Shown piece after piece: positions 35,601 through 48,400 of a DNA stretch of 64,000 nucleotides; the stretch's first letter is position 1, and each line of letters begins with the position of its first letter. The position numbers and the translations under genes were made by a program. Origin of the DNA: Acanthochromis polyacanthus (lineage: Eukaryota > Chordata > Actinopteri > Pomacentridae); assembly GCF_021347895.1 (NCBI RefSeq), contig NC_067120.1:20135361-20199360 (forward strand). Reading direction: 5' to 3'. The notes beneath the pieces are model-generated. The model saw nothing but the letters and a program-made list of their open reading frames with translations. It searched no databases and was not told the origin of the DNA.

Positions 35601-36418
35601 AAGCGTAGGAATGGTCGGGAAATGAGCCAAAGGTGGAGCCGTGTTGGTGTGCAGGCCAACGCTGAATTTCAAACACAAGCTTATCTGTTCTGTATGTAAA
35701 AACATGCTTGATGTGTTCACTGCCACATGAATTGCATGTCGAGCAGTTTATCTTCCACTGTCGATTCGAGCTGTGGTCCACTGGTGGTCACCTTGTCCTC
35801 ACAGCTTGACGTTCAAAGTTTTTTCTTCACCTTGAAAACAATTTCACTTCGAGATCTGTTTAGTGGCTTTTCCAGAGTTTTCCATCAAACGCATGACCTT
35901 TATCAACAGCTAAAGTTGGCCAGTTGTTGATAAATTTTAGAATTTCAAGTTTTTAAAACTTCTCAACCATGTTGACTAAGAAGCTGAAGTTGATCTTGGA
36001 AGCTGCAGCTGAGAAAACCATCTTAACACAATGTCTATTTAGTGGTTACAATGGAACTTTTGATCAAACACAACTTGCAGCTCTTCAGCATCAGTAGAGT
36101 CAGAATAAGTCCTCAGAAGCATTTGTTTACATTAAAGTGACAAAACCCTCATGCGCTTGCTGGAGTTATGTCAAGTGTCTTTGTTGTGCAGTGACTGAGT
36201 TTATAGGGGGAAGAGGTTGGGGTGGATGGAAGAGTCAACAAAACTTCATCAAACTTTAAGACCACCGACAGTGTTCATTTCCCATTTTCTACCAAGTCGA
36301 CATTTCATCTATTCGTGATGATGATTTTTACATTACCTTAACCATGCAGTTATCAATGTAACCACGACATCTGAGCTCAAAACACAGTCTTTCTCTATAT
36401 CTAACCAAGTCACTTTTG
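32605..36418. other. no gene seen
   Basis: Unique-looking DNA. Overlapping minus-strand frames at 34034-34415 have no recognisable protein. A short CA-rich piece lies at 35320-35350. Confidence 0.4.
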
Positions 36419-36828
36419 TGCCTAAATCAATTCATCCATCCATCCATCCATCCATCCATCCATCCATCCATCCATCCATCATCTACACACCACTTAATCC
36501 TCAATAGGGTCATAGGGGGGGCTGGAATCTATCTCAGCTGACTTAAGGTGAAGGCAGGGGACACCTGGACAGGTCACCAGTCTGTCATAGAGCTACACAT
36601 AGAGACAAACAATCACACTCACAGTCACACCTACGGACAATTTAGAATCACAGTTAACCTGAACATATTTTTGGACTACCCGGTGAAAACCCACACTTAC
36701 ACAGGGAGAGCAGGCAAACTGTATGCAGAAACATTCCAGGTGCAGGCCGGGACACAAACCGGGGAGCTTCTAATTTCACGGCGACAGTGCTAACCACTGA
36801 CTCACTATGCAGCCCTGCCTAAATCCAA
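36419..36828 (-). mobile_element. tRNA-derived SINE-like retroposon with target duplication
   Basis: The element (36431-36815) is flanked by TGCCTAAATCAA (36419-36430) and TGCCTAAATCCAA (36816-36828), a target duplication with one indel. Read on the minus strand it begins GGGCTGCATAGTGAGTCAG, then GTGGTTAGCAC, a tRNA A-box-like region with a degenerate B-box-like string about 40 bases on. It ends in an (ATGG)n tail, here the (ATCC)12 run at 36433-36480. These are hallmarks of retroposition by a LINE-type enzyme. Confidence 0.8.
36433..36480. repeat. (ATCC)12 microsatellite
   Basis: The expanded tail of the minus-strand retroposon at 36431-36815. Confidence 0.95.
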
Positions 36829-38552
36829 CCAAACAATAACTGTAGACTTGAAAATATAAAAAGTTGCATCAGGTTTTCAGGTAGTCTGTCCGCCTGTCCT
36901 GATATTCACTGCATATGTTATGAGTCGATATGTGTATGATGTTTCAATTCAAACAGTGTTTGACGAGGCTGGACTCAGACATGCTAGACTTTGGCCTCAT
37001 GTTCATTTTCCATGAAATTCTATAATACTTATGAAAGACATTTGTAATACTGATTGTGGATTGTTGGATTACTGGGTTGTGATACTTTCTCATATTTGCA
37101 CTCTTTGGGGAATAGATACTACACAGATAAAAACAACTGTCACAATAACTGTAATGAAATGTTGGAAGATCTCAGCAACATTACTGCAAAACAAACCAGC
37201 CACAATAAGAACAGACTATTTTAAGATGTCTAGCTTCACTTTCAAGTCCATGCCTGCCCAGTACATAAGCAGTCTTAGTGCAGCAGATTTTGCAGTATTT
37301 CTTCTCCACCATTTCCCAGTGGAAGACATGCATCCTGTTGATCACATATATCTGCTGTCTGTGGCTTCATCTCCATTTCACAGCAGGGAAGAAGATGAGA
37401 GCATTATTGTCATTAAAATGTTTGTGTTTTGTTTTTCTGTCACAGGCTTTTATGACAGAACAAGAACATTCACAATCATTTAAGTGCATGAAGAAAATGA
37501 ATATAAGCCTGGTAAAGAGCAGAGATCATGCTTGTCTAAGGCATTATCCTTTAAAAGAGACTGAAGCCAAGACAAAAGATCTGGAATTTTTTGTAGCCTC
37601 TCTAATGTACTTGGACTGATTGTTATTTTACAGTAATCAAATCATGATGTCATTACATATGAGCTTTGTAGACAGAAGAATAAATGTCATAGAGAGCAGT
37701 CTGATATTAAAACAACACCAAAATGATCTTATTTATTTGTTGCGATTAAAAATGTAAGCTTCAAAATCTGCAGTATTTTTGTAATAAAGTCTCTGTTGAT
37801 GAGTTATAGCTTCACAAAATCATAATTTCTGTTCACGTTGTTTTTTCATGGATCAGCAGACACTCCGTTATTTAGGCTGGCACTGAGGATAATATCTGAG
37901 AATCTGGTAGTGGTATATCTGATAATTATTTAGTAAAATCGAGCATTTTAAATTCCTTTAATTAGGTTACAAAACAGTTGCTTCCACATATGTGCTGAGC
38001 AGGACATTTTCCAGCTGCTCTTTGATGGACAAATTGTGTGACCGCAATAAATTACCTTAAAGGGGAACTGCTCCGATTTTGCACATTAAAGTCTGTTTAC
38101 AGGTTTTGCAGAAGGGGAGAAGTCTGCAAGTTTGGAAATGAAAAAAAAAAAGTCAGTGGGTTGGGAGTTGCATAGTTGGAAAGACTTGAGCTTATCAGAC
38201 TTCTGTAGGCCGCACCTAATCTCTGCTTCAGGCTAGCACGAAGTGAATGTGTGGAATAGAAAAGGCGATATCTCTGGTTCTGCTGCATAGATTTTTGAAG
38301 ATTTTGCTGACTGTCCATCAGGAGACTGACAGGAGTGCAGTGCTTAACCCTCAGAATGCCAAAACCGGGGGTTGAAAGGCGCGTTATCTTTAGAAAATCA
38401 CCAAAAACGCATCTTTTGTCAGAGCAAGAAACTGTAAAAGCATAGTATTTTATAGGATGCCCTTGTTTTTATTAGATCTTTTTGAAAAACTAATGAACAG
38501 AGCCTTGTACTGTATAAGTACTGTTTTTTGAAGTTTAAGTGGTATATATTTA
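36829..38552. other. no gene seen
   Basis: Includes overlapping open frames at 37031-37619 (150 and 113 codons), which show no domain, conserved motif or exon signals that I can recognise. Confidence 0.4.
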
Positions 38553-38885
38553 ACCACGCCCGACGGTTACGTCGGCGGGGTTATTGCATTTGGTGCGGTA
38601 TCTGGCTGGGTAAGTATGTATGTATGTATGTATGTATGTGGCTATGTCCGGTCCGATATCTCTGCAACCGCTGAAGTCAGGATAATCAAACTTGGCACTG
38701 AAGATCAGTCTAAGGTCCCCTGCTCAGTTGTGGAGTTACAGGTCAGCAGATCAGGTAGGGAGGGAGATACGTACGATGATCAAAATTGATACATATTGCA
38801 TCAGTTGTATAGGGAGGACAGGGTTTTCGCCAGCAGAGGGCGTGGTTCTGCCCTCTACTGAGGGCTCATCTAGTTATATCTGTGG
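38553..38885 (+). repeat. dispersed repeat with TATG tract
   Basis: It starts ACCACGCCCGACGG and CGTCGGCGGGGTTATTGC, then a (TATG)n run (38614-38638), then a segment ending in GCCCTCTACTGAGGGC. From memory this is a recurrent fish repeat. The CpG-rich head stands out against AT-rich neighbours. Ends and class are uncertain. Confidence 0.45.
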
Positions 38886-41805
38886 AGAATTTTGTACAAT
38901 GTAAATTATCCCACTCTGCCCATATTTTTACATTTACCTGCTTCTGCTTTCGATCTCTTTCCCATATTTTCCTTCGCAGTTCTGTATGCAACAGGCTGAA
39001 CCCCTACATCTCAGGCTAAAACAAACACCTCCCCCTTCGCTTCACTTTCATTTACAGGTTACAGATTGTGTACATGAGATTCAACAAAATAATCCACCCA
39101 CAACTACAGCCCACACGACCACTGTAAAATACCTTTACTGTCTGTAACAAGTTGTTGTCAGCTTGAATAGCATTATGTTTACTTCACCTGTCTCTGCTTC
39201 TGCTCTCGTGTTTTCTCTGCTCTCTGTTTCCACATACAGCCCAAAACAGACCCGGCAGAGAAGGAAAAGCAGAGGAGACCTGCAAAACACACTAAAGACA
39301 CTAAACTGAAATGAAACAGGTGCACATAAATTATGGGGAGTGTGTGGGAGGTCACTCTCAATCTGTTTGTAAGTGCAGCAGGGAGAGCAAACAATTTCAA
39401 AGGGAGGGGCTCACATGCGCTAATGATCACACACTGCCAGGCCAGCTGCCAAAACATGGATTAGAGAAGCTCTGACTGCAACACATACAAAAAGAGTGTG
39501 ACTTCATTATCTGTTGAGAACGGTATTAATCCTCTATAGCTTATATATCTTATATATATATATGTCATATAGTTGTTCTTTGCTGAATTAATGTTATATG
39601 TATGTATGTTTCAAATCTTGTGTATTGTACTTTTAAATTTTCACAGTTGCCATACAGAGTGCCAACATTTCATAAAAGAGTGATTCTGATTGTGTGCTTC
39701 CAGGCAAGTTAGATAGGATAATACTCTAGTTTGTTCTCCTTTTCACTTGAAATAATCCTCAGACTCTTCATGCAGCGCCTTACCTCCAAAACTCCCTCTC
39801 GTCTGCTAAGCCAAAATCACCTTTCGGCATTTTCTTACACATCACTGAAAAATGTATAGCCTCTTAAAAGCCTTTTGAATAAACTCAAAGCAGTTTCCAA
39901 ATACTAGTGCTACATTGCACCTTCTCAGATTGCCGTTGTTTAAAATAATCAGATCTGTGTCATCAGTTATCAGAGTTGCTGCAACGTGCTGCCGCGCAAG
40001 TATTCATGAGCAAAGCTGGCTTTAGCCTGAAGCAGATATAATTCTCAACTTCTAAAGCTTGGCGTTTCAGTGCAGCAGGCCTGCAGTACATGTAAATTGC
40101 ATCTGGAGTGTATTTACCTTTCAGGTCAAAGACGAACATGAAAGGCTTCTGCGGTCCCAGTGGTGGCGACTGTAATGAGGATGGGCTCTCCTCAGCAGCC
40201 AGTGCTTTGACCCACATTAGCTCTCTGCCCGAGGCCCGCCGAGGCAGGATGGAGATGGAAAATAATAGCAGGATATAGTGTCTGAGACGCACATTGTATA
40301 TTAAATTATATTCACAGAGTTCCACAAGACTGTGAAGTTCATAAACTAGAGGGGATTTTAAAAAAGCCATTAACAGCCCTTGGCACACATTCCCGAGCAC
40401 GTCTCAGCGCTACGATGATCTGCTCTAAAACAGAAGTGAAACAACCTCTCTGCAAAGGCCTTGTCATTATTATTACTATTCAGGCTGCAGTGGACTTTGA
40501 ACTCTCCAGAAATGTGAAGGAACATCACTCTGCTTTTATTTATTCAAGGTGACACGTAGAAGACCTTCTGTTTCAGACTGAATACATAGGATGAAAAGAT
40601 GAAACAGCAGTAAACACTGAGACGCATGAATGAAGTGTTATGCATTTTGAGTCACCGAGGTCACGAAAATAAAAATCAAAAAACAAAATAGGATAGACAA
40701 GGAGAGGAGCAGATGAAAGCAACATTACTTGTCGTATATTCTGTGAGTGTTAATGTTGTTCCAACTCTTTAGAGCACATCACTTAGCACAACTGCACCGG
40801 GTAACTTGTTCCTTTATTTCTGTGAAGGTTGGCAAGATTGTTTATTTCAGTCAATACACACGCACACACGAAATGTGTACTAATCTGCAGCTGAAAATAG
40901 CCCAAACAAATGCTCCATTTCCGCCTGTTAGGAAATGAATGTTGACATTTTTGTCTTCAGTGGAAACACTTCTTTATACAGCAACTTCAGACTTATCATT
41001 TCAGTGGTGAATACAAAAACACAAATTCAATTACTGATGTGTGATAAAGATTCTTTCGTTTTTTAGAGAAGTAAAATGCATTGATTTAAGTGCACTTTCA
41101 TCAGCAATGTTTTTTTTATTATTATTTTGCCTCACATATAGTTTTAAACACAGTCTATCTTCTAGATTGGTTCCTAAATTCATGTCACATTTAATACAGT
41201 TTTGCTTTCCTAAAACTGCCTTGAGGAAACCTTAGACATTTGCATTCAGACATGCAGCTGATGCTGTAATTATGCTTAATTGTGCTCTCTGGGCTGCACT
41301 TAGGTGAACATGCATGGGAATCGCTCTGATATGTTGGTACAGCTCTTTCTTTCATACTTGTGTTTACTTTACTGTGGTTGTTACTGTGTGTGTTTTTCAC
41401 CTTCCTCCCAAATAAGCAGAATCAGCCCGTCCTCTTGCCTGGCACACAGGTTTGAACAATACGCAGCTGAGATTTTGAAGGTTTATTTGTGTTTGTCTGC
41501 TCCTCTGCGGCCTACAGTGACCCAGGATACCCCACGCTGAGCAGGTTCACAGAGATGTTTGCATGCGTCCTTGGAGAAGCATGCGACTGCTTTGAAACAC
41601 ATAATCAGAAAGAAAGAGTCAAGAGTGAGAAAAAAGCTTGCAAAGACAACGTTCTTCCCATTGCAAAGTGTTTTATTCTCTAAGTTTATCAGCATCTGTT
41701 AAGAAAATATTTTATTCTGTTGAAAATACCTCCATTCATCCTTGAATTTTAGAAACAGGATCTCTTAAAATTATGTAAATTAATTTGTAAGATTAATATT
41801 TTAGT
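38886..41805. other. no assigned gene; one candidate minus exon
   Basis: Mostly unique-looking DNA. A minus-strand frame at 39963-40400 includes an exon-like block at about 40118-40224: possible acceptor CGGGCAG, peptide ELMWVKALAAEES and so on to FDLK, donor AAAG|GTAAAT. I do not recognise it. Confidence 0.3.
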
Positions 41806-42425
41806 CTGTACAGTGATCATCCATCCATTCTCTATACATCACTTCATCCTCACTAGGGTTGCGGGGGAGCTGGAGCCTATCCCAGCTGACTCGGGCGAAG
41901 GCAGGGGACACCCTGGACAGGTCGCCAGTCTGTCGCAGGGCTACATATTCAGACAAACAATCACACTCACATTCACACCTACGGACAATTTAGAGTAATC
42001 CATTAACCTCAGCATGTTTTTGGACTGTGGGAGGAAACCGGAGTACCCAGAGAAAACCCACGCATGCACAGGGAGAGCATGCAAACTCCATGCAGAAAGA
42101 TCCCAGGCTTTGAACCAGGGATCTTCTTGCTGCAAGGTGAAAGTGCTAACCACAAGATAGATAGATAGAGCTCTTTATTGTCCCAAAGGAAATTTGTTTT
42201 CATAAGCTGTCATGTCACACATCATAACATACATACAAAGACAACATTCACAATATTCACAATATGACACACAAAAATAAAGTTCAAGTTCAGCGCGGTG
42301 GCTTATTGAGGATGACAATAGCTGATGGAACAAAACTTCTGTTGTAACGGACATAATGCCATCTTAGTGCTCAAAATCTGCATCCAGAGGGGACTATTTC
42401 ACTGTGCAGCCCTGTACAGTGATCA
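41806..42425 (-). mobile_element. tRNA-derived SINE-like retroposon, interrupted, with target duplication
   Basis: A perfect 14-bp direct repeat, CTGTACAGTGATCA, flanks the element (41806-41819 and 42412-42425). The minus strand reads CACTGTGCAGCCC-type head, then GTGGTTAGCAC, then a B-box-like GGTTCAAAGCC and a body shared with 36431-36815, ending in a CCATCCATT tail. About 245 bases of unrelated sequence (42155-42399) split the head from the body, so this copy has been hit by a second insertion. Confidence 0.85.
42155..42399 (-). mobile_element. nested LINE 3'-end fragment
   Basis: It starts with an (AGAT)n run followed by CTCTTTATTGTCCCAAAGG. On the minus strand this is a LINE-like 3' end: CCTTTGGGACAATAAAGAG then (ATCT)n. 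It lies inside the SINE-like copy, between its head and body. Rex/L2/CR1-type LINEs of fish have such tails; the exact family is not shown here. Right border estimated from the resumption of the host repeat. Confidence 0.6.
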
Positions 42426-42963
42426 GTTTATAAATATTTATTGATCGAACTTCCAGACAATGTCACATTTTAATCTGGTAAATAAACAGTAATGACTTCT
42501 ATTTTTATAATACAGTTATGAAGTTTTAATTAATTGTAAATATGTTGTTGATAACTACAAAATAATATTCTTTACAAATGCTTACCATTTTTTAACCTCT
42601 TAATGAAAGGTAAAGAGATTTTCTTTCAAAAAATGGTAAATATCTGTAAAATAATGACATTGATGGTTAATTTAAATACAGCTAAGTAGCAGCATTTTAG
42701 GTCCTAACTTTGTGATTATGTGGAAAAAGACACCTTTTTGGTGATGACATTTTGCTTTTTTTCAACATTTGTCATATCTAATTACTTTCTGTAATTTAAC
42801 AAAAAAACAGTGTATTTAACATAACAGTTTATTGTTTTTAAAAATCACATTAAAAATCTTTTAAAAGCCTTTATTTTTGCAACATGCAGTCACTGATCCA
42901 TTTTCAGACTATGTTATGAACACACGAGTTAACGACCTCTTCACAGTGTGCCGAGATGCGTTC

Positions 42964-43006
42964 TAGGTGGGTTACGTTCTCTTCTATACAGAACGTAACC
43001 CACCTA
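42964..43006. repeat. perfect 17-bp hairpin
   Basis: 42964-42980 is the exact reverse complement of 42990-43006, with a 9-base loop. The stem is TAGGTGGGTTACGTTCT. It is not inside any repeat I recognise. Confidence 0.9.
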
Positions 43007-44154
43007 TCGCTGACGTTTTCTCAGCTGCCTTCTTTTACTGAGATCAAATCAAACCCAAATTTGCACAGGGCAAAGGTTGGTTCCTTAGACTGCTTTGAGA
43101 AAGTCCAACGTTTATACACACAATTTCTCATGGACTTCCCTCCTCGGCAGATGTAGCACAGCCACTACTCATGTCATTAATTACGTCAAATCATCTGTGT
43201 TCACTGGGTCAGTAATGTGAGCCAGCTGTCATACACACTGCATACATCCCTGTGGGGTCTCACAGCACGTTGGCTCTGCTGCAACAAGTGCCCCATCCAT
43301 CATTTTCTGTCCAAATTTATTCAGGGTATGGTTTTGCTGTGCTGGCGGAAACACTTGAGTGAGACATTCCCACTTGGGAGCCTCCCAGTACAGCCACAAT
43401 CCCATACTGGTGCAGATGTTGCTGCTATCGCTGACGTAAATGACGATTAAGTGCTTTGCTGAAGGGCACCTTGTTGGGCGATGTTGAATTCAAAACATTA
43501 CTTGTTTATTTTCTACATTCACAACGCATCCAGTTATAAGTTTGTCTCCTCTAACCAGTATAGAAGCTGCAGAGCTTCCATTCCATCCACACAAATGGTT
43601 TATGTGTCAAGCAGGGTCTGTGATCCAGATTTGGGACTAAAGCCTCTCCAAAGATGCAAAAGCACGCAGAGAGAGGTGTTGTGGGTAACAGTAGGTTGCA
43701 GAAGCTCACAGCGAGACGAGTGCACACACCTTCCCAGTGTTAACAACGTGTTGTGCAAACCTGTGAGTGAAGCAAGCGGATTAGTTGAGTCAACACCTGT
43801 CAGGAGGCGGGTTCAAAATGAAAACATATGACTGGTAAACAAGTTGAACAACAACAGCCACTCTAACATCTCTGAGTGACCCCCTGCATGCTGTCCAGAG
43901 AAGCAGAAATTCAGTTTAACAGTCTCTTCTGTCTAACAAGCCTAAAGCTCTGACTGGGGTCCTTCTTTGCATGTTTTTATAGAGTCAGCTCCATATTTTG
44001 AAGATGATTTTCTGAAGTGTTTCCATTTATCCTTTTTCCAACTCAAACCGCTGTGGATTCTTAAAGTCGTTATGTTGTGGATTCCTCCCATTATGGAAAC
44101 TATTCTTGTTTGTTGAAGGTATTTTTTGGCATTATTTGACATGAGAGGCAAACA

Positions 44155-44283
44155 GAAAAGTAGGGGAGAAGAATGGGTGGAAGACCTGCAGCAAAGGGCC
44201 ATGAACTAGAATCAAACCCCGCTGCGTCAGGGAACCTAGCCCCTGTTTATGGGTCTCCTGCTCGAACAGTTCAGCTATCTTGG
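44155..44283 (-). mobile_element. tRNA-derived SINE
   Basis: On the minus strand TAGCTGAACTGTTCGAGC (44277-44260) fits a polymerase III A box, and GGTTTGATTCT (44218-44208) fits a B box about 42 bases downstream, tRNA-like spacing. The 3' part GGCCCTTTGCTGCAGGTC recalls a widespread fish SINE body. The promoter boxes are slightly degenerate. Confidence 0.6.
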
Positions 44284-44384
44284 GGTCCCACTGCATGTTT
44301 TTTAAGGTTGATTTCACACTATACTGCATCTATGTGTGTCTTCAATGCAATTCACCATAATAGGGTGTATTAATTGACATAGAC

Positions 44385-44960
44385 AGGATCAACATTAAAA
44401 CCATCTGCCTAATATTATGTACGTCCCCCTCATGCTGCCAGAACAGCTGTGATGCATCTGGACATGGACATGTGACCTCCAGGGGGGCATCCTGTGGTGT
44501 CTGGTACTGATGTTCTCAACGTCCTGTAGGTTGTAGGGTAGGGTCTCTGTGGATCAGGCTTGTTCGGGCACATCCCGTTAATGCTCATTTGGATTGGAAT
44601 CAGAGGTGTTCAGAGGTGGAGTCAATGCCTTCAACTTTTTGTCATGTTCCTCGAGTCATACCTGAACAGTTTTGGTGAAGTGACAGAGCACAACATCCTG
44701 ACTATCGGGGAGTTGCGTTGTCTGTGATCAATGTTTAGGTGGGTGTTACTTGTCAAAGTAACATCCATATGAATGCCAGGACTCAAGGTTGCCCAGCAGA
44801 ACATCAATCAAGCATTCAAAATTCTTCACTTCATCTGTCAGTGATAATATCGTTGAGAAAGATCTGTCCATTTCAGCCTGGACTGCCCCTTTAAACAATA
44901 AATGGAAACTTACGATGTTGATGTGAAGGAAACTCTCTGAGGGAGAGCAGCAAGTTGCAA
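44385..44960 (-). pseudogene. Tc1-like element family T, copy 2 (decayed)
   Basis: It shares with 53470-53886 the left-end string CTGCCTAATATT, then GATCAGGCTTGT, CACATCCCGTTAATGCTC and AATGCCAGGACTCAAGGTTGCCCAGCAGAACAT-type similarity, and ends near CATCTGTCAGTGATAAT. Larger than the 53-kb copy. No open transposase frame remains. Confidence 0.6.
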
Positions 44961-45062
44961 ACAAGAGCAGCTGCAAATGTGTTCTTCATCTCACCAAGTG
45001 TCTGCATTTCTGCACATACTTAACATATTGTATTTAGTCTCTTTTTCACATTCATGGATCTA

Positions 45063-45294
45063 CACTACCAGTCAAATGTTTGGACACACCATCTCATTCA
45101 GTGGTTTTTATTTAATTGTTTTATACATTGTAGATTAATACTGAAGGCATCAAACTGTAAAAGAATACATATGGAATTATGCTGCAAACAAAAAGTGGTT
45201 AATCTTCAGTACTAATCCACAATGTAGAAAAAATAATACAAATAAAAGAAAAGCATTGAATGTGAAGGTGTTTCCAAACTTTTGATTGCTAGTA
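45063..45294. mobile_element. Tc1/mariner-type MITE
   Basis: A 232-bp element with TA on each side. The left end CACTACCAGTCAAATGTTTG and right end CAAACTTTTGATTGCTAGTA are inverted repeats with a few mismatches, extending to GGACACACC/GGTGTTTCC. No frame. The end sequence resembles a very common fish non-autonomous family. Confidence 0.8.
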
Positions 45295-47879
45295 TACTTG
45301 GGAACCATTTTTCCACATTTTTTCAAATCATTAAGGTTGGAGTAAGACAGTGGTGTTATAAATGAATTCATAAATATTAATATTAATATTATAAATATTA
45401 AATACACATGAGGAGAAGAAACACTTTCAACTGCACTCTAAACAGAGCGCGTGACTGCTGGCAGCCTTAATATGCACTTTGGGAGAGTAGTAATTTAATT
45501 TAATAAAATTTGCTGCAGCGCTCCCTTGTCTTTGGACAATTTTGCCTGCACACATGTAATTATTATTTGTCCACAAGCTATTGTTAAAGCAGCTTAGATG
45601 TAGATCCTAGAAAATTGCTTATTTAAATCATCCAATTCAGCCTTTTTTTCCCCTTAGTTTTCATCTAGAAGACTTAACCTGTAAGCAGGACAGTCAGGCT
45701 TCGGCTGCTGTTAAGTACTGTGGCATTTATAAAAGAAAAGATTAGTGAGCAAGACAAATCTCTGATTCTGATTTTGGAGAGACTGTTGTTAATGTGCAGG
45801 AGAGAAGATAAACCCTCTGAGGACATATTACAATTTTTAATGCTGCAGCTCATTGGTATTCTCCTCTACCTGTTATTATTTTACTGGCTCTAATCTAAAA
45901 TGACTTCAGTCATAGAAATGAGCTCGCAGGGCACACACACTGATAATTTGCTGAGGGGAAAAAAAAGCACAACAAAATAACAACTTGGCAGAGAGGCATT
46001 TCAAACTAAAGCAAACAGGCTCCAAAAAACGGTGCTTATTTATTCACAGGCGTACCTTCATTTCCATATAAATATACGTGACCTATAGGAGGCTTGTTTG
46101 TTGTTTAGATTTGCTGAGAGAAAGCAAACAAAAATCTAATTTCTTAGCAGCTGTTTCTCTCGCAGCCAAAGCATGTGGCCATTATTGAGCCTTGCTAGAT
46201 ATTCTTTGGTTGTCTCAGTATCTGAGGCTGCTATCTCAAATAAGGGTGTTTGTGTGAGGGTGTGTGGAGGTGGGGATTTTTTTTTCTGAGGACTTCCATA
46301 ATATTGACTTACAGCTGTCATTGTCTTTCCACTTACTGTCGGCGCGTCGTCTCTCAGGTGCCGGTGTGGAGCTTTTTCATGACAAAAGCACAAAATGGCT
46401 TAGTTCTCTGGCGGATGGCAGATGGTTTTTTCCTCTAAAATGGAACTCAAGCAATGAATAACACAATGAATAATAAGTTGTTTATTCAGTTATTGGGCCC
46501 AGCGGCAGGCCTTTGCCGAAATTGTCCACATCTCTCGGGAGCTCACGGTTTCTCACATCGAAGGCTACATTTTTTCATGTTACGCAACATCAGAATTAGG
46601 AAAGGTGTCATGGGATCCGTAGTTTTCCTTTTTGTTTTGACGAGGTGCCAAATAGGACAGACAGTCGAGCAGGGTAATTCTTTTTAGTTAAAAGACTGTC
46701 AACGCTACGAGTAAATATCACACCGAGCATTTGTTTTCTATCAGGAGATGTCACTGGTGTTTAATGAGTTCTGAAACATCATCTGTCTGCTGCGCTCACA
46801 CTGAACAGACGACTGACGTTTCCCCTTGTGAGCAGTTAGATTAACGACCAAAATGATCCCTTACTGGCAGCCATTTTGCTTAATCCAACGATAAACCTTA
46901 AAATCAGCCTTCTGTATCTGTGTCAGTGCCGTTGGCCACATCTGTCATGTTGAGGAGCTCATCAAAACCTAATTAAAGATGGATATCCTTCCAGCTTTGT
47001 GATTGATGCTTCAGGGCGGCAAATGATTATAATTTTGATTAAAGCTGCACTAATCGATATTTTTACGTTAACAATGGATCAAATCAAAACGTAATGAGAA
47101 AGGAGCCGCTCAGCAAAATGAACCTAGAAAGAATTCTCATCTGATTTTACAGTTTCCTCTGCACTACTGAGCATTTTAGTGTCTTTCAGCTCATTGTCTT
47201 GGCTTTATGGACCACGACTTCACTGTTCTGGCTCATGCTCTCATCCTGCTCGTGTTTCCAGCTAAAGAAAAAGAAATCTGATGAACCCATAGAGCGTTAC
47301 TTTTATGTTCGGTTTTTCTCAGGAATTAGTGGCGTGAGTGGCAAGAGGGTGAACGCAGGTCATAAATTTCTCAAGTTCCATGAAAGACAGCATTTGTTGA
47401 ATGTCAATGATGCTCTGTGCCTGTGAGATGCACAAATAGGTGACAACGCATCAGTAATAACAGCTAGAAAAGGTGAGAACATCTCAGTGTTGTGTTCACA
47501 GTTTGTTCTCCTTTCACCAGTGACCAGAAAAATCTATTAATGTTGCTTTAATGATGGTTTTTGATCATCCAATTAGCCATTTAACCGATGAAATGTCAGG
47601 GATGTTCCAAACAAATGGCTACAGCACACTCGACATATCTGCAAGTGGTTTCCAGCTACAACCTTTGCTGCATGTCATACCTTATTTCTCTCCCATTGTT
47701 TTCTGTCTCTGTTTTTCATACTGTGCATTCAGAGAGCAGTTTTGTCTGATCAACAGAGCCAAACATGTCAGGTACATCGTATACAAAGAGAAAAGCTGCA
47801 AACAGTCACATCTGAGAAGCTGAGAGCAGTAAATCTTCTCATGAGCATGATATCACAGGTACACGCTGAAGAAACGTCT
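45295..47879. other. no gene seen
   Basis: Unique-looking DNA. Several short frames around 46136-46687 and 47199-47823 have no recognisable protein. Confidence 0.4.
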
Positions 47880-48400
47880 TTAAATTTGGCACAAACATCC
47901 ACTTTAACTCAAAGATGAACTGGTTAGAAGCTGATGGCCACTGTGACCTCACAAAACACATCTTTGGCAGTAACTCAAGAATTCACATGTTCATTCTGAC
48001 AAAATTTCACACAGATGTCCGAAAGGATAAAATGATGAAGTGATGACATTTTATATCCAGAAGGTCAGCGGCATAATTTTCTGCAAAACACTATTTTGGC
48101 CTTTATTCAACATCATAACTGAAGAACAGAAGTGGAGATTTTGACTGCACTTCACATTTGGATCCGATACTAATTTAGTGGCATTAATCTTTGGTGTCCA
48201 CCTTGAAACTGCTACAACTTTGTGTTATATCAAAATCAATGAAACTCTGGGTTTTCTTGGTTATCTTACACACTTTAAAGTCTTAACTACTTATAGTATG
48301 TTGTATGAGTCTGGACAGTCATGTATATGAAGTGCAACTTGACTGGTAGCTGGAGGCATACAGCTGTGAGGCGTCGTTCTAGTTTGATTGATAAAATATA
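47880..48400 (+). repeat. dispersed repeat family F, copy 1 (5' of mgat4c exons)
   Basis: Strings such as CTGGTTAGAAG, CACTGTGACCTCACAAAACA, GATGAAGTGATGACATT and ATATCCAGAAGGTCA recur with divergence at 51275-51620, in the same order and orientation. No coding capacity. Confidence 0.6.

Noticed and set aside
37031..37619. Two overlapping + strand frames of 150 and 113 codons
   Set aside because: They are mutually overlapping, lack homology that I can recognise, and have no exon signals or typical coding composition.
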